Shown here one piece after another: positions 9,692 to 17,153 of a stretch of DNA of 64,000 nt. Every line of letters begins with the position of its first letter. The stretch's first letter is position 1. The notes beneath the pieces were generated by a model, which searched no databases, was not told the origin of the DNA, and saw only the letters and a list, made by a program, of their open reading frames with translations. A program made the translations under genes and the position numbers. This DNA comes from Pseudomonas parafulva (GTDB lineage Bacteria > Pseudomonadota > Gammaproteobacteria > Pseudomonadales > Pseudomonadaceae), in the NCBI RefSeq assembly GCF_002021815.1, contig NZ_CP019952.1:2201001-2265000 (forward strand), in the 5' to 3' direction.

Positions 9692-9931
9692 TTATATGAT
9701 CGAGCCTGGCGCGGTGTTCTTAAGATGCCTGCGGCTATCGACCGCACCGGCCACCGTGAGCGCATCGGCCTCGATTTCGGTGATCGGCGTGTGCATTGCA
9801 CCCAGTACCGCGACTGACATGCGCAGTCGCTCGTCGGTCACGATTTCGATGTCACAAGCGGCGCCTTCGAGACGCTGCTGGTCGTTGATGAGCGTGCAGC
9901 GTTGGGTTTGAGCATCGATTTCGACTGGCAT
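9692..9931 (-). CDS. DUF3203 family small protein
   Basis: This is a 79-aa protein beginning MPVEID, with AGGAG seven bases upstream of the ATG; the longer upstream extension has no comparable site. The pattern (short beta strands, IVTDERLRMS, then a helix with ITEIEADALTVAGAVD and RRHLKN) is what I recall of DUF3203, a small Pseudomonas-restricted family of unknown function. It stands between ccoG (same strand) and the divergent MgtC gene. There is no signal peptide or membrane segment, so it is probably cytosolic. Confidence 0.75.
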   Translation of the reverse strand: MPVEIDAQTQRCTLINDQQRLEGAACDIEIVTDERLRMSVAVLGAMHTPITEIEADALTVAGAVDSRRHLKNTAPGSII

Positions 9932-10210
9932 GACACGTCTCCTGATGTGAATTCGAACGGTTGACCGCAGGGTATTGAGCATCGTTGCACCCCCTTGGCT
10001 CAACGGCACTTTGCAGAGGCTCTTGGGGTCCATGAAGGTGAACAGGGAATGCAGGGCCCGGTGGTGTGGGCAGCTGTGCAGCCCATCGCCGGCAACCAGG
10101 ATCTCGCACAAGGGCCGTGGTGGATGTGTTGGCACTTGGGGCAAGCATGGCCCCACGACCTAGGCACCTGACGTTTGCCAAGCACTCAGCCTTTGGAGAG
10201 AACGTACAGG

Positions 10211-10717
10211 ATGGAAACTATCTGGCACGCCATCCAGATCGAATTCGCGGATGTGACCGATGCGCACGAGGTCACACGCATTCTAATTCGCTTGTTGATG
10301 GCATCGCTGCTCGGCGCGGTTTTGGGGTTCGAACGCGAACACCGGGGCAAATCCGCCGGGGTGCGCACCCACATGCTGGTGTCGCTCGGTGCTGCCCTGT
10401 TCGTGTTGGCGCCCAGCATGGCAGGCGCCGACGAACAGGCCCTTAGCCGCGTGATCCAGGGCATCGTCGCCGGCATCGGTTTTCTCGGAGCAGGCACCAT
10501 CTTGAAAGGCAACGGACGGGACACCAGCCACGTGAAAGGGTTGACCACCGCCGCTGGCCTTTGGATGACCGCTGCCATAGGCACTGCCGCTGGGATGGGC
10601 CGGGAAGCCACTGCATTGATAAGTACGGTGCTCGCGCTGCTGGTATTGGGCACGATGCCGCTGCTGGTGGAGAAGGCCGAGGGCAAGCACGAGGAAAAAC
10701 AGAAGGAGGAGGGGTAA
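10211..10717 (+). CDS. MgtC/SapB family inner-membrane protein
   Basis: This 168-aa protein has about four to five hydrophobic segments. The family core is present: LGAVLGFEREHRGKSAGVRTHMLV split over the second helix, then GIGFLGAGTILK and HVKGLTTAAGLWMTAAIG. MgtC-like proteins help cells cope with low magnesium and can modulate ATP synthase. The short C-terminal extension is highly charged (EKAEGKHEEKQKEE) and lacks the cytosolic ACT-like domain of MgtC proper, so SapB-type is the safer name. The start is at 10211, with GGAGAG upstream. Its stop abuts the hairpin that ends crcY, transcribed toward it. Confidence 0.92.
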   Translation: METIWHAIQIEFADVTDAHEVTRILIRLLMASLLGAVLGFEREHRGKSAGVRTHMLVSLGAALFVLAPSMAGADEQALSRVIQGIVAGIGFLGAGTILKGNGRDTSHVKGLTTAAGLWMTAAIGTAAGMGREATALISTVLALLVLGTMPLLVEKAEGKHEEKQKEEG

Positions 10718-11071
10718 GCACTAAGGGGAGCCGAAGCTCCCCCCAAAGCGTTGCTGCTTGCTCTTTTTATTCTTGGGGCTGGCCTGTTGTTGTTTTTGTC
10801 AGCCTGCCCTGGTGGTGCAAGGCCCCCATGCGGGGCCAAGAGCAAACGTATTTTTTTGAGCGCTGACCGACCTTCATCACGCATGATCCGAGTTGGCTGC
10901 TGCTACCTTGAGGTAGTTTTATTGTTCTGTGCCAATTCGCGGGGCTTGCCCCAGGAATGCGGGTCGACTCCAAAAAAATCTGCTTGCTACGCCTCTGCCG
11001 TGTTGTTCTTGTTCTGTCAGAGCCGTTCTCTATTATTTTTATTAAGTGACGCTTTGTTGTTCTTGTTATGC
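10718..11071 (-). ncRNA. crcY: CrcY, Hfq/Crc-sequestering small RNA
   Basis: In P. putida, crcY is known to lie between the MgtC-family gene and mvaB, exactly the position here. On the minus strand the region begins about 11-12 nt after a perfect -24/-12 promoter, with a predicted 5' end GCATAACAAGAACAACAAAG. It contains at least six A-rich AANAANAA motifs (on the plus strand at 11053-11067, 11033-11043, 11003-11013, 10919-10926, 10787-10794 and 10767-10774) and ends at a GGGGAGC-TTCG-GCTCCCC hairpin. CrcY and CrcZ titrate the Hfq-Crc complex and relieve catabolite repression when CbrB is active. The length, about 350 nt, is inferred. The region codes for no protein. Confidence 0.88.
10725..10742 (-). 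terminator. Hairpin ending crcY (also at the 3' end of the MgtC gene)
   Basis: A 7-bp stem GGGGAGC/GCTCCCC is closed by a TTCG tetraloop on the minus strand. The following T-run is weak. It begins 7 bp after the MgtC stop and probably serves both convergent transcripts. Confidence 0.7.
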
Positions 11072-11081
11072 AAGAGATATA

Positions 11082-11096
11082 GCAGGTCCCGTGCCA
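11082..11096 (-). promoter_or_regulatory. Sigma-54 promoter of crcY
   Basis: Read on the minus strand the site is TGGCACGGGACCTGC. It has the invariant GG and GC dinucleotides separated by exactly ten bases, as RpoN requires. Expression of CrcY/CrcZ is known to depend on RpoN and CbrB. A TGTTAC half-site on the minus strand at 11214-11219, about 145 bp upstream, could be part of the activator site, but I cannot confirm it. Confidence 0.85.
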
Positions 11097-11251
11097 GTTT
11101 TGAAAAACCCTTTTAAATCAATGGCATGAAGAAATTCATGAAAGCAGGGTGTCGGAAAAACCTCACTGGATGTTTCCGGGATACCCGTATCTGGCTTCGT
11201 CGCCAAGCGAGCGGTAACACTTCACCCACATTGTTGTGACACCTTGATGAC

Positions 11252-12151
11252 CTAGCGCGCCTGTCGCGCACGTGCAACGCGCGATCCATTGGCCCTTCCC
11301 AGCACCGTGCTGATGCGCTGCCCAGCCTCGATCAAGCGCTCCAGGTCGATACCGGTCTCGATGCCCAACCCATCAAGCAGGTAAACGACATCTTCGGTCG
11401 CGACGTTACCGGTCGCGCCCTTGGCATAGGGGCAGCCACCCAAACCCGCCACCGAGCTGTCGAAGGTGCTGATGCCTTCAAGAAGGCTCGCATATACGTT
11501 GGCCAGGGCTTGGCCATAAGTATCGTGGAAGTGCCCCGCCAATTGCGCGCGGGGAACATGGGCCGCTATCACCTCGAACAAGCGTCGAACGTCACCGGCA
11601 GTACCGGTACCGATGGTATCGCCCAGCGACACTTCGTAGCAGCCCATCTGGTGCAGGGCACGCGCCACCGGCAGTACCTGCTCTGCACGGACCGGGCCCT
11701 CGTACGGGCAGCCGAGCACACAGGATACGTACCCACGCACCCGCACACCCTGGGCTCGCGCGGCCTCGATGATGGGTTCGAAACGACTCAGGCTTTGCGA
11801 GATGGAACAGTTGATATTGCGCTGCGAGAATGCCTCGGACGCGGCGGCGAATACCGCCACCTCCTTGACGCCCGCCGCCGCGGCATCTTCGAAGCCGCGC
11901 AGATTGGGCGCCAGCGCTGCGTAGGTGACGCCCGGACGCTGGTCGATACTGGCGAACACCTCGGCCGAACCGGCCATTTGCGGCACCCACTTGGGTGAAA
12001 CGAAACTGCCCACTTCGATGTAGGCAAGGCCAGCCGCTGTGAGGTCGTCCACCAGCCGGACCTTGTCGGCGACACTGATGGGCTGGGCTTCGTTCTGCAG
12101 CCCGTCGCGAGGGCCAACTTCTACCAGACGAACTTTTTCAGGCAAGGACAT
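11252..12151 (-). CDS. mvaB: Hydroxymethylglutaryl-CoA lyase
   Basis: This is a 299-aa TIM-barrel enzyme that cleaves HMG-CoA to acetoacetate and acetyl-CoA, the last step of leucine breakdown. The N-terminal VEVGPRDGLQNE and the C-terminal GLGGCPYAKGATGN, with the catalytic cysteine, are diagnostic. I start at MSLPEKV (12151), because the upstream frame overlaps liuR. It follows liuR by 19 bp on the same strand, so the two form an operon. The other liu/mcc genes of leucine catabolism are not in the window. crcY starts about 180 bp beyond its stop on the same strand, and no strong terminator lies between them. Confidence 0.96.
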   Translation of the reverse strand: MSLPEKVRLVEVGPRDGLQNEAQPISVADKVRLVDDLTAAGLAYIEVGSFVSPKWVPQMAGSAEVFASIDQRPGVTYAALAPNLRGFEDAAAAGVKEVAVFAAASEAFSQRNINCSISQSLSRFEPIIEAARAQGVRVRGYVSCVLGCPYEGPVRAEQVLPVARALHQMGCYEVSLGDTIGTGTAGDVRRLFEVIAAHVPRAQLAGHFHDTYGQALANVYASLLEGISTFDSSVAGLGGCPYAKGATGNVATEDVVYLLDGLGIETGIDLERLIEAGQRISTVLGRANGSRVARARQAR

Positions 12152-12170
12152 GATGAGGTTCCTGTAACGG

Positions 12171-12569
12171 TCAACCGTGGTCTTTATTGGCAAGCGTGCA
12201 CGCCAGCGCCTGTTCACAGCGCTCCTGGGCAGTGTCCAGCTCAAGCTGCATCTGGTGGATGTCGAGCATTTGCTGTTCCAGTTGGGCGCGCCGCTCGGCG
12301 ATCTTGGCGAGCATGCTGTTCAGTTGCTTGAGGTTGCCGCCCGAAGGGTCGTACAGCTCGATCAACTCACGGCACTCTGCCAGCGAGAAGCCGATGCGCT
12401 TGCCACGCAGGATAAGTTTGAGGCTGACCTTGTCCCGCGCCGAATAGATGCGCTCAAGGCCGCGTCGCTCGGGGCGCAGCAGCCCTTGCTCTTCGTAAAA
12501 ACGAATGGCGCGCGTGGTGATGTCCAGCTCACGGGACAGGTCGGAAATACTGTAGGTCTGGGTACTCAT
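12171..12569 (-). CDS. liuR: MerR-family regulator of leucine/isovalerate catabolism (LiuR-like)
   Basis: This protein of about 132 aa has an N-terminal MerR winged helix (YSISDLSRELDITTRAIRFY, then EEQGLL) and a long dimerisation coiled coil (about residues 75-120). It lacks the metal-binding cysteines of metal-sensing MerR proteins, consistent with an organic effector. The pairing with mvaB and the family pattern point to LiuR, which regulates branched-chain amino acid degradation. I start at MSTQTY (12569); the frame extends ten codons further. An 18-bp palindrome lies 42 bp upstream and is a good candidate for autoregulation. Confidence 0.85.
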   Translation of the reverse strand: MSTQTYSISDLSRELDITTRAIRFYEEQGLLRPERRGLERIYSARDKVSLKLILRGKRIGFSLAECRELIELYDPSGGNLKQLNSMLAKIAERRAQLEQQMLDIHQMQLELDTAQERCEQALACTLANKDHG

Positions 12570-12610
12570 ACCAGGGCTCTGGGCAGGATATGCCGCCATC
12601 CTGAAGCGTG

Positions 12611-12628
12611 CTTTACGTATACGTCAAG
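12611..12628. promoter_or_regulatory. Palindrome upstream of liuR, candidate LiuR operator
   Basis: CTTTACGTATACGTCAAG is a palindrome centred on ACGTATACGT with one mismatched pair. It sits in the liuR-ggt intergenic region, 42 bp from the liuR start. MerR proteins bind such sites inside their promoters. The assignment rests on position and symmetry. Confidence 0.55.
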
Positions 12629-12794
12629 GTGGGCGACCGGAATCGAACCGCGCCACAACCGCGTGACCGTTGGTGGTCCCGTGCGTCGCAGTCGCGTTAT
12701 CCTCGCCCAGCCTGGACGCTCAACAAAAGCGTCAGTGCACTTTTCGATTCGACAGCCTCGCATCTGTGCCAGGCCCAACGCAGGAAGCGGCTGC

Positions 12795-14585
12795 ATGAAC
12801 CCTCTCTTTCTATCCGTCAGCGCGCTGTGCCTGAGCCTGTCCTGTAACCTGGCCCAGGCCAGGCAAGCGCTGCCCGTAGCACCCGAACTTGGCTCCGGTT
12901 ATCGCGCAGGCTTGCAGCCGGTGGCAGCCAAGCATCACATGGCCGCTGCCGCCAATCCGCTGGCCAGTCAGGCTGGACAACGCATCCTGCGCGCCGGGGG
13001 CAGTGCGCTGGATGCGGCAATTGCGATGCAACTGGTGCTGACACTCGTCGAGCCTCAGTCGAGTGGAATCGGCGGCGGCGCATTCATCCTCCACTGGGAC
13101 GGGAAAAGGACCCAGGCATTCGATGGCCGGGAAACGGCGCCGTCGCAGGTGACCGAACGCCTGTTCCTCGACGACAAGGGGGCACCCATGCCATTTAGGT
13201 CAGCACAGATTGGCGGACGAGCCGTGGGGGTGCCGGGTGTATTGCGGGCCCTGGAATTGGCGCACAAGCAGCACGGCGTGCTGCCCTGGCAAGCGTTGTT
13301 TCAACCCGCCATCGAACTGGCCCGCACCGGGTTCCCAGTCTCTGCAAGGCTGCATGCGCTGCTGAAAGCCGACCCCTTCGTGGCTCGCTCGCCCAGTATG
13401 GCTGGCTATTTCCTGGACACGACGGGGCGCCCGCTTGCAGTAGGCACACAGCTGCGTAATCCCGAACTTGCCGACACGCTTGAGCAGATCGCGCAACACG
13501 GCGCGCAGGCGTTTTACAACGGCGAGGTTGCGCAAGCCATGGTGGCGGCCGTCCAAAACCACACCAACCCAGGTTATCTGTCCGCCGATGACCTGAAGCA
13601 GTACCGGGCCAGCGAGCGTGAACCTGTCTGCGGACCCTACAAAGCTTGGCAGGTTTGTGGCATGCCCCCTCCTTCATCCGGGGGCGTGGCGGTACTGCAG
13701 ACCTTGGGAATACTGGAGGCATTGCAACGCAGGTCGGCCAGGGACGATCTGGCGCACCTGGCACCCGTCCCCTCGGCCACTGCTGCCACCCTGGAGGCGC
13801 CAGCACGCGCCGTGCACCTGGTCGCCGAGGCCGAGCGACTGGCTTATGCCGATCGCGCCCAGTACCTGGCCGACAGTGACTATGTACCCGTTCCGCTCAA
13901 GGGCCTGCTCGACCCGGGCTACCTGGCACAGCGTGCCAGTCAGGTGGGTGAGCGCAGCATGAACAAGGCCATCCCTGGCCATCCGAGCGGTGCGCTGTTG
14001 ACCCTTGCGCCTGACCGATCGCCACCGCGGATAGCCACCTCCCACCTAAGCGCCATTGATGATCGCGGCAATGCCGTGGCCATGACCACCTCGGTGGAGG
14101 GCGCATTCGGCTCGCACCTGATGGTCAAAGGGTTCTTGCTCAATAACCAGCTGACCGATTTTTCGTTCGTGCCCCAGGAGCAGGGCAGGCCAGTGGCCAA
14201 TCGCGTTCAACCGGGCAAGCGGCCCCTGTCAGCCATGGCGCCTACGCTGGTGTTCTCCCGGGACCATGGGGAATTGGTAGCCAGCCTTGGCTCACCCGGC
14301 GGCTCGCAGATCATCGGTTACGTCAACAAGGCGCTCATCGCGTTGCTGGACTGGCGGCTGGACCCCCAGCAAGCCGCCGGGCTGCCCAATTTTGGCAGCC
14401 GCAACGGTGCAACCGAGGTGGAATCAGGGCTGACCAGCGCTGCACTGATTCGCAAGCTCAAGGCGTGGGGCCACACCGTGACGCCGATGGATATGACCAG
14501 CGGCCTGCAAGTCATTCAGCGGGACGGGACAGGCTGGTTGGGCGGGGCGGACCCACGCCGTGAAGGTGTAGCACTGGGAGATTGA
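12795..14585 (+). CDS. ggt: Gamma-glutamyltransferase (periplasmic)
   Basis: This is a 596-aa Ntn-hydrolase that transfers the gamma-glutamyl group of glutathione to amino acids or water. A signal peptide (MNPLFLSVSALCLSLSCNLAQA) sends it to the periplasm. The self-cleavage site begins at the conserved Thr of HLSAIDDRGNAVAMTTSVEG, which is split into large and small subunits. AANPLASQAGQRIL, GGSALDAA and PSSGGVAVLQ are family blocks, and LGSPGGSQIIGYV is the C-terminal one. The reading frame is open for another 200 codons upstream, but that stretch is antisense to liuR and not translated. The start at 12795 gives the proper signal peptide. Confidence 0.95.
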   Translation: MNPLFLSVSALCLSLSCNLAQARQALPVAPELGSGYRAGLQPVAAKHHMAAAANPLASQAGQRILRAGGSALDAAIAMQLVLTLVEPQSSGIGGGAFILHWDGKRTQAFDGRETAPSQVTERLFLDDKGAPMPFRSAQIGGRAVGVPGVLRALELAHKQHGVLPWQALFQPAIELARTGFPVSARLHALLKADPFVARSPSMAGYFLDTTGRPLAVGTQLRNPELADTLEQIAQHGAQAFYNGEVAQAMVAAVQNHTNPGYLSADDLKQYRASEREPVCGPYKAWQVCGMPPPSSGGVAVLQTLGILEALQRRSARDDLAHLAPVPSATAATLEAPARAVHLVAEAERLAYADRAQYLADSDYVPVPLKGLLDPGYLAQRASQVGERSMNKAIPGHPSGALLTLAPDRSPPRIATSHLSAIDDRGNAVAMTTSVEGAFGSHLMVKGFLLNNQLTDFSFVPQEQGRPVANRVQPGKRPLSAMAPTLVFSRDHGELVASLGSPGGSQIIGYVNKALIALLDWRLDPQQAAGLPNFGSRNGATEVESGLTSAALIRKLKAWGHTVTPMDMTSGLQVIQRDGTGWLGGADPRREGVALGD

Positions 14586-14654
14586 AGCCAGCGTTGCGAG
14601 CTACCCAGGTGCGTGCTAGAAAACGGTCCTCCCATTCATTTGTCGAATACTTGC

Positions 14655-15536
14655 ATGTCTCATAACGTGAAATCGAATAGGGCCTTGTTCGACCTGGACC
14701 TTCTGCGTGCCATCGTCGTGGTGGCCGACTGCGGCAGTTTCACCACGGCTGCCGCGCGCTTGCATTCGACCCAGTCCACCATCAGCCAGAAAGTCCGGCG
14801 CCTGGAAGACATGGTAGGGCACCGTCTACTGGTACGTGGCAACCGCGACGTGCTCCCGACCGACGCCGGGCAGACGCTGCTCGGGTACGCCCGGCATATG
14901 CTGGCCCTGAATGATCAGATGCTCGAAGCCTTGGCCGGTGCCATGGTCGGCTTCACGGTGCGCCTGGGTGTACCCGAGGACTTTGTGGGTGGATCGACCA
15001 CCCATGCCCTGTCGGCCTTTAGTCGGCTCAATCCGCAGGTAAAGCTGGAGGTCACCAGCGGGCTGTGCCGGGACCTGAGCCAGGCCTACGACAATGGCGA
15101 ACTGGACCTGGTATTGCTCAAACAACGGCGCAACAGCCGCGAAGGGGTCGCCTGTTGGCCCGAGCGGCTGCAATGGATCGACAGCGCGCGCCTGCCTGCC
15201 TTTGAACTGGACCCGGTGCCATTGGTGACCTTTCCGCCGCGGGGCTTGTACCGCGAAGACATGATCACGGCCATCGAGCGCAGTGGCAGGCGCTGGCGCA
15301 TCAGTTTCACCAGTTCGAGCTTGAGCGGCATCCAGGCCGCTGTCGCCGATGGCATGGGCATCAGCCTGCTACCGCCGCGCGCGGCCACTGCAGAGCATCG
15401 CGTACTGGGCGCCGAGCAGGGGCTGGGCGAAATCGACAGCTATGAGATCGTCATCGTGCACCGTCCAACCGCCGATCCGACGGTCAAGGCCCTGGCAGAG
15501 GTGCTCAAGCAACTGTTGGCCGGTGGCAGTCTTTAA
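14655..15536 (+). CDS. LysR-family transcriptional regulator
   Basis: This protein of about 293 aa has an N-terminal LysR helix-turn-helix (FTTAAARLHSTQSTISQKVR) with the usual RLEDMVGHRLLVR wing, and a periplasmic-binding-like effector domain starting near residue 90. I use the ATG at 14655; one at 14613 adds 14 residues. It follows ggt by about 70 bp on the same strand and precedes sodC by 100 bp, so it could regulate either or a distant target. LysR regulators usually control a divergent gene, which is absent here. The effector is unknown. Confidence 0.9.
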   Translation: MSHNVKSNRALFDLDLLRAIVVVADCGSFTTAAARLHSTQSTISQKVRRLEDMVGHRLLVRGNRDVLPTDAGQTLLGYARHMLALNDQMLEALAGAMVGFTVRLGVPEDFVGGSTTHALSAFSRLNPQVKLEVTSGLCRDLSQAYDNGELDLVLLKQRRNSREGVACWPERLQWIDSARLPAFELDPVPLVTFPPRGLYREDMITAIERSGRRWRISFTSSSLSGIQAAVADGMGISLLPPRAATAEHRVLGAEQGLGEIDSYEIVIVHRPTADPTVKALAEVLKQLLAGGSL

Positions 15537-15635
15537 GTGTTTCAGGCTGTGGCACAAGGGAATGACTGCGCGATGATGCAGTCCCATGCACAACGCGGGT
15601 ATGACGTCCGCCTTCACCACGCCATGGAGAACCTT

Positions 15636-16151
15636 ATGAAAGCAGTTGTAATCGCTGCGCTGCTGGCCACTACCGGCCTGGCCCAAGCCGCCCAGACCGT
15701 CGAGCTCAAGCTGGCAGGCCCCGATGGCCCAGGCAAGTCGATCGGCACCATCAGCATCGAGCAGAACAAGTACGGAACGCTGCTTACCCCGGACCTCAAG
15801 GACCTGCCGCCCGGTGTGCACGGCTTCCACCTGCACCAGAATCCGTCCTGCGCTCCTGCGCAGGATGCGGGCAAAGCCGTGCCAGCAGGCGGGGCGGGGG
15901 GGCACTGGGACCCGCAATCGACCAACGCGCATAAAGGCCCTTACGATGACAGCGGCCACCGCGGCGACCTGCCGGCGCTGTATGTAGGTGCCGATGGCAA
16001 GGCGACGTATCCGGTACTGGCACCGCGCCTGAAGGCTGAAGACTTCAAAGGCCACGCACTGATGGTGCACGCAGGCGGCGATAACCACAGCGATCACCCC
16101 GAGAAGTTGGGTGGCGGTGGCGCTCGCATGGCGTGTGGGGTGGTTGAGTAA
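15636..16151 (+). CDS. sodC: Superoxide dismutase [Cu-Zn], periplasmic
   Basis: This is a 171-aa protein with an N-terminal signal peptide (MKAVVIAALLATTGLAQA). Copper and zinc ligands are visible in GVHGFHLHQNPSC, in the GGHWDP segment and in the histidine of GGDNHSDHP. The disulfide cysteines are in NPSC and ARMACGV. It removes superoxide in the periplasm. GGAGA lies five bases upstream of the ATG at 15636; the longer frame has no ribosome site. A strong bidirectional hairpin follows. It is intact and of normal bacterial length. Confidence 0.96.
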   Translation: MKAVVIAALLATTGLAQAAQTVELKLAGPDGPGKSIGTISIEQNKYGTLLTPDLKDLPPGVHGFHLHQNPSCAPAQDAGKAVPAGGAGGHWDPQSTNAHKGPYDDSGHRGDLPALYVGADGKATYPVLAPRLKAEDFKGHALMVHAGGDNHSDHPEKLGGGGARMACGVVE

Positions 16152-16160
16152 CAGCGATTT

Positions 16161-16182
16161 GGCGCACCCTGGCGGGTGCGCC
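16161..16182. terminator. Bidirectional hairpin between sodC and the ureidoglycine gene
   Basis: A 9-bp perfect stem GGCGCACCC/GGGTGCGCC with a TGGC loop lies between two convergent genes. T-runs are short on both sides. Confidence 0.7.
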
Positions 16183-16210
16183 TTGGAGACCGGCGAGCAG
16201 TCTTCTGTGC

Positions 16211-17047
16211 TCAGCGCTTGGGGTTGAGCGTCAAGTGCACGTGACGGTTCACGTCTTTGTACAGCAGGTAACTGAAGTTGCCAGGGCCGCCGGCATAGCA
16301 GGCCTGTGGGCAGAAGGCCCGCAGCCACATGAAATCACCGGCCTCGACTTCGACCCAGTCCTGATTCAGGCGATAGACCGCCTTGCCTTCCAGCACATAA
16401 AGCCCGTGCTCCATGACATGGGTTTCAGCAAACGGTATGACCCCACCTGGCTGGAAAGTGACGATATTGACGTGCATGTCATGGCGCATGTCAGCCATGT
16501 CGACGAAGCGGGTGGTTTTCCAGCGGCCTTCGGTGCCTGGCATTTCGATCACGGTAGCGTTGTCGCGGTGGGTCACGAACGAAGACGGTACGTCCAGCCC
16601 TTCGACCTTCTGGTAGTGCTTGCGCAGCCAGTGGAAGGTGACATTGGCCTGGCTGTTGTTGCGCAGGCTCCATTCGGCGCCAGGCGCGAGAAACGCATAA
16701 CCCCCTGGCACCAGTGTGTGGTGCTGACCCTCGACGGTAATGTCCAGCTCGCCTTCGACGATAAACAGCACGGCTTCGGCGTTGGGGTCCAGTTCAGGCC
16801 GTTCGCTCCCGCCTTCGGGCGCCACCTCGACGATGTACTGGGAGAACGTTTCGGCGAACCCTGTCAGCGGCCGGGCGATGACCCACATGCGCATCTTGTC
16901 CCAGAAGGGCAAGTGACTGGTGACGATGTCACGCATCACGCCCTTGGGAATGACCGCGTAGGCTTCGGTGAACATGGCACGGTCGGTCAGCAGCTCGGTT
17001 TGAGCCGGGTGGCCGCCGTGGGGCGCGAAATAGGCGTGGTTCGACAT
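16211..17047 (-). CDS. allE: (S)-ureidoglycine aminohydrolase-like bicupin protein
   Basis: This is a 278-aa protein with two cupin domains. The C-terminal one carries the metal-ligand pattern in VIPFAETHVMEHGLYVLEG. The whole sequence resembles UGHY/AllE, which releases ammonia from ureidoglycine in the allantoin pathway. Allantoicase, allantoinase or urate genes, its usual partners, are not in the window. It lies downstream, on the same strand, of a flavin monooxygenase, separated by 106 bp. The family call is good. The biological role is inferred, and a related ureide or ureidoglycolate-type substrate is possible. Confidence 0.8.
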   Translation of the reverse strand: MSNHAYFAPHGGHPAQTELLTDRAMFTEAYAVIPKGVMRDIVTSHLPFWDKMRMWVIARPLTGFAETFSQYIVEVAPEGGSERPELDPNAEAVLFIVEGELDITVEGQHHTLVPGGYAFLAPGAEWSLRNNSQANVTFHWLRKHYQKVEGLDVPSSFVTHRDNATVIEMPGTEGRWKTTRFVDMADMRHDMHVNIVTFQPGGVIPFAETHVMEHGLYVLEGKAVYRLNQDWVEVEAGDFMWLRAFCPQACYAGGPGNFSYLLYKDVNRHVHLTLNPKR

Positions 17048-17153
17048 GAATGCTCTCGACTTGTTGTTCTATCCCCATGCCGTGGGCCGCACCGGCCGGT
17101 GCGGTGCAGGGGACGTGGGCACAGGATAGGGTGGCGCGCCGAACATCTACAAA

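Noticed and set aside
12177..12794. N-terminal extension of ggt by about 200 codons
   Set aside because: It is antisense to liuR and would put the signal peptide in the middle of the protein. The ATG at 12795 gives a normal gamma-glutamyltransferase.
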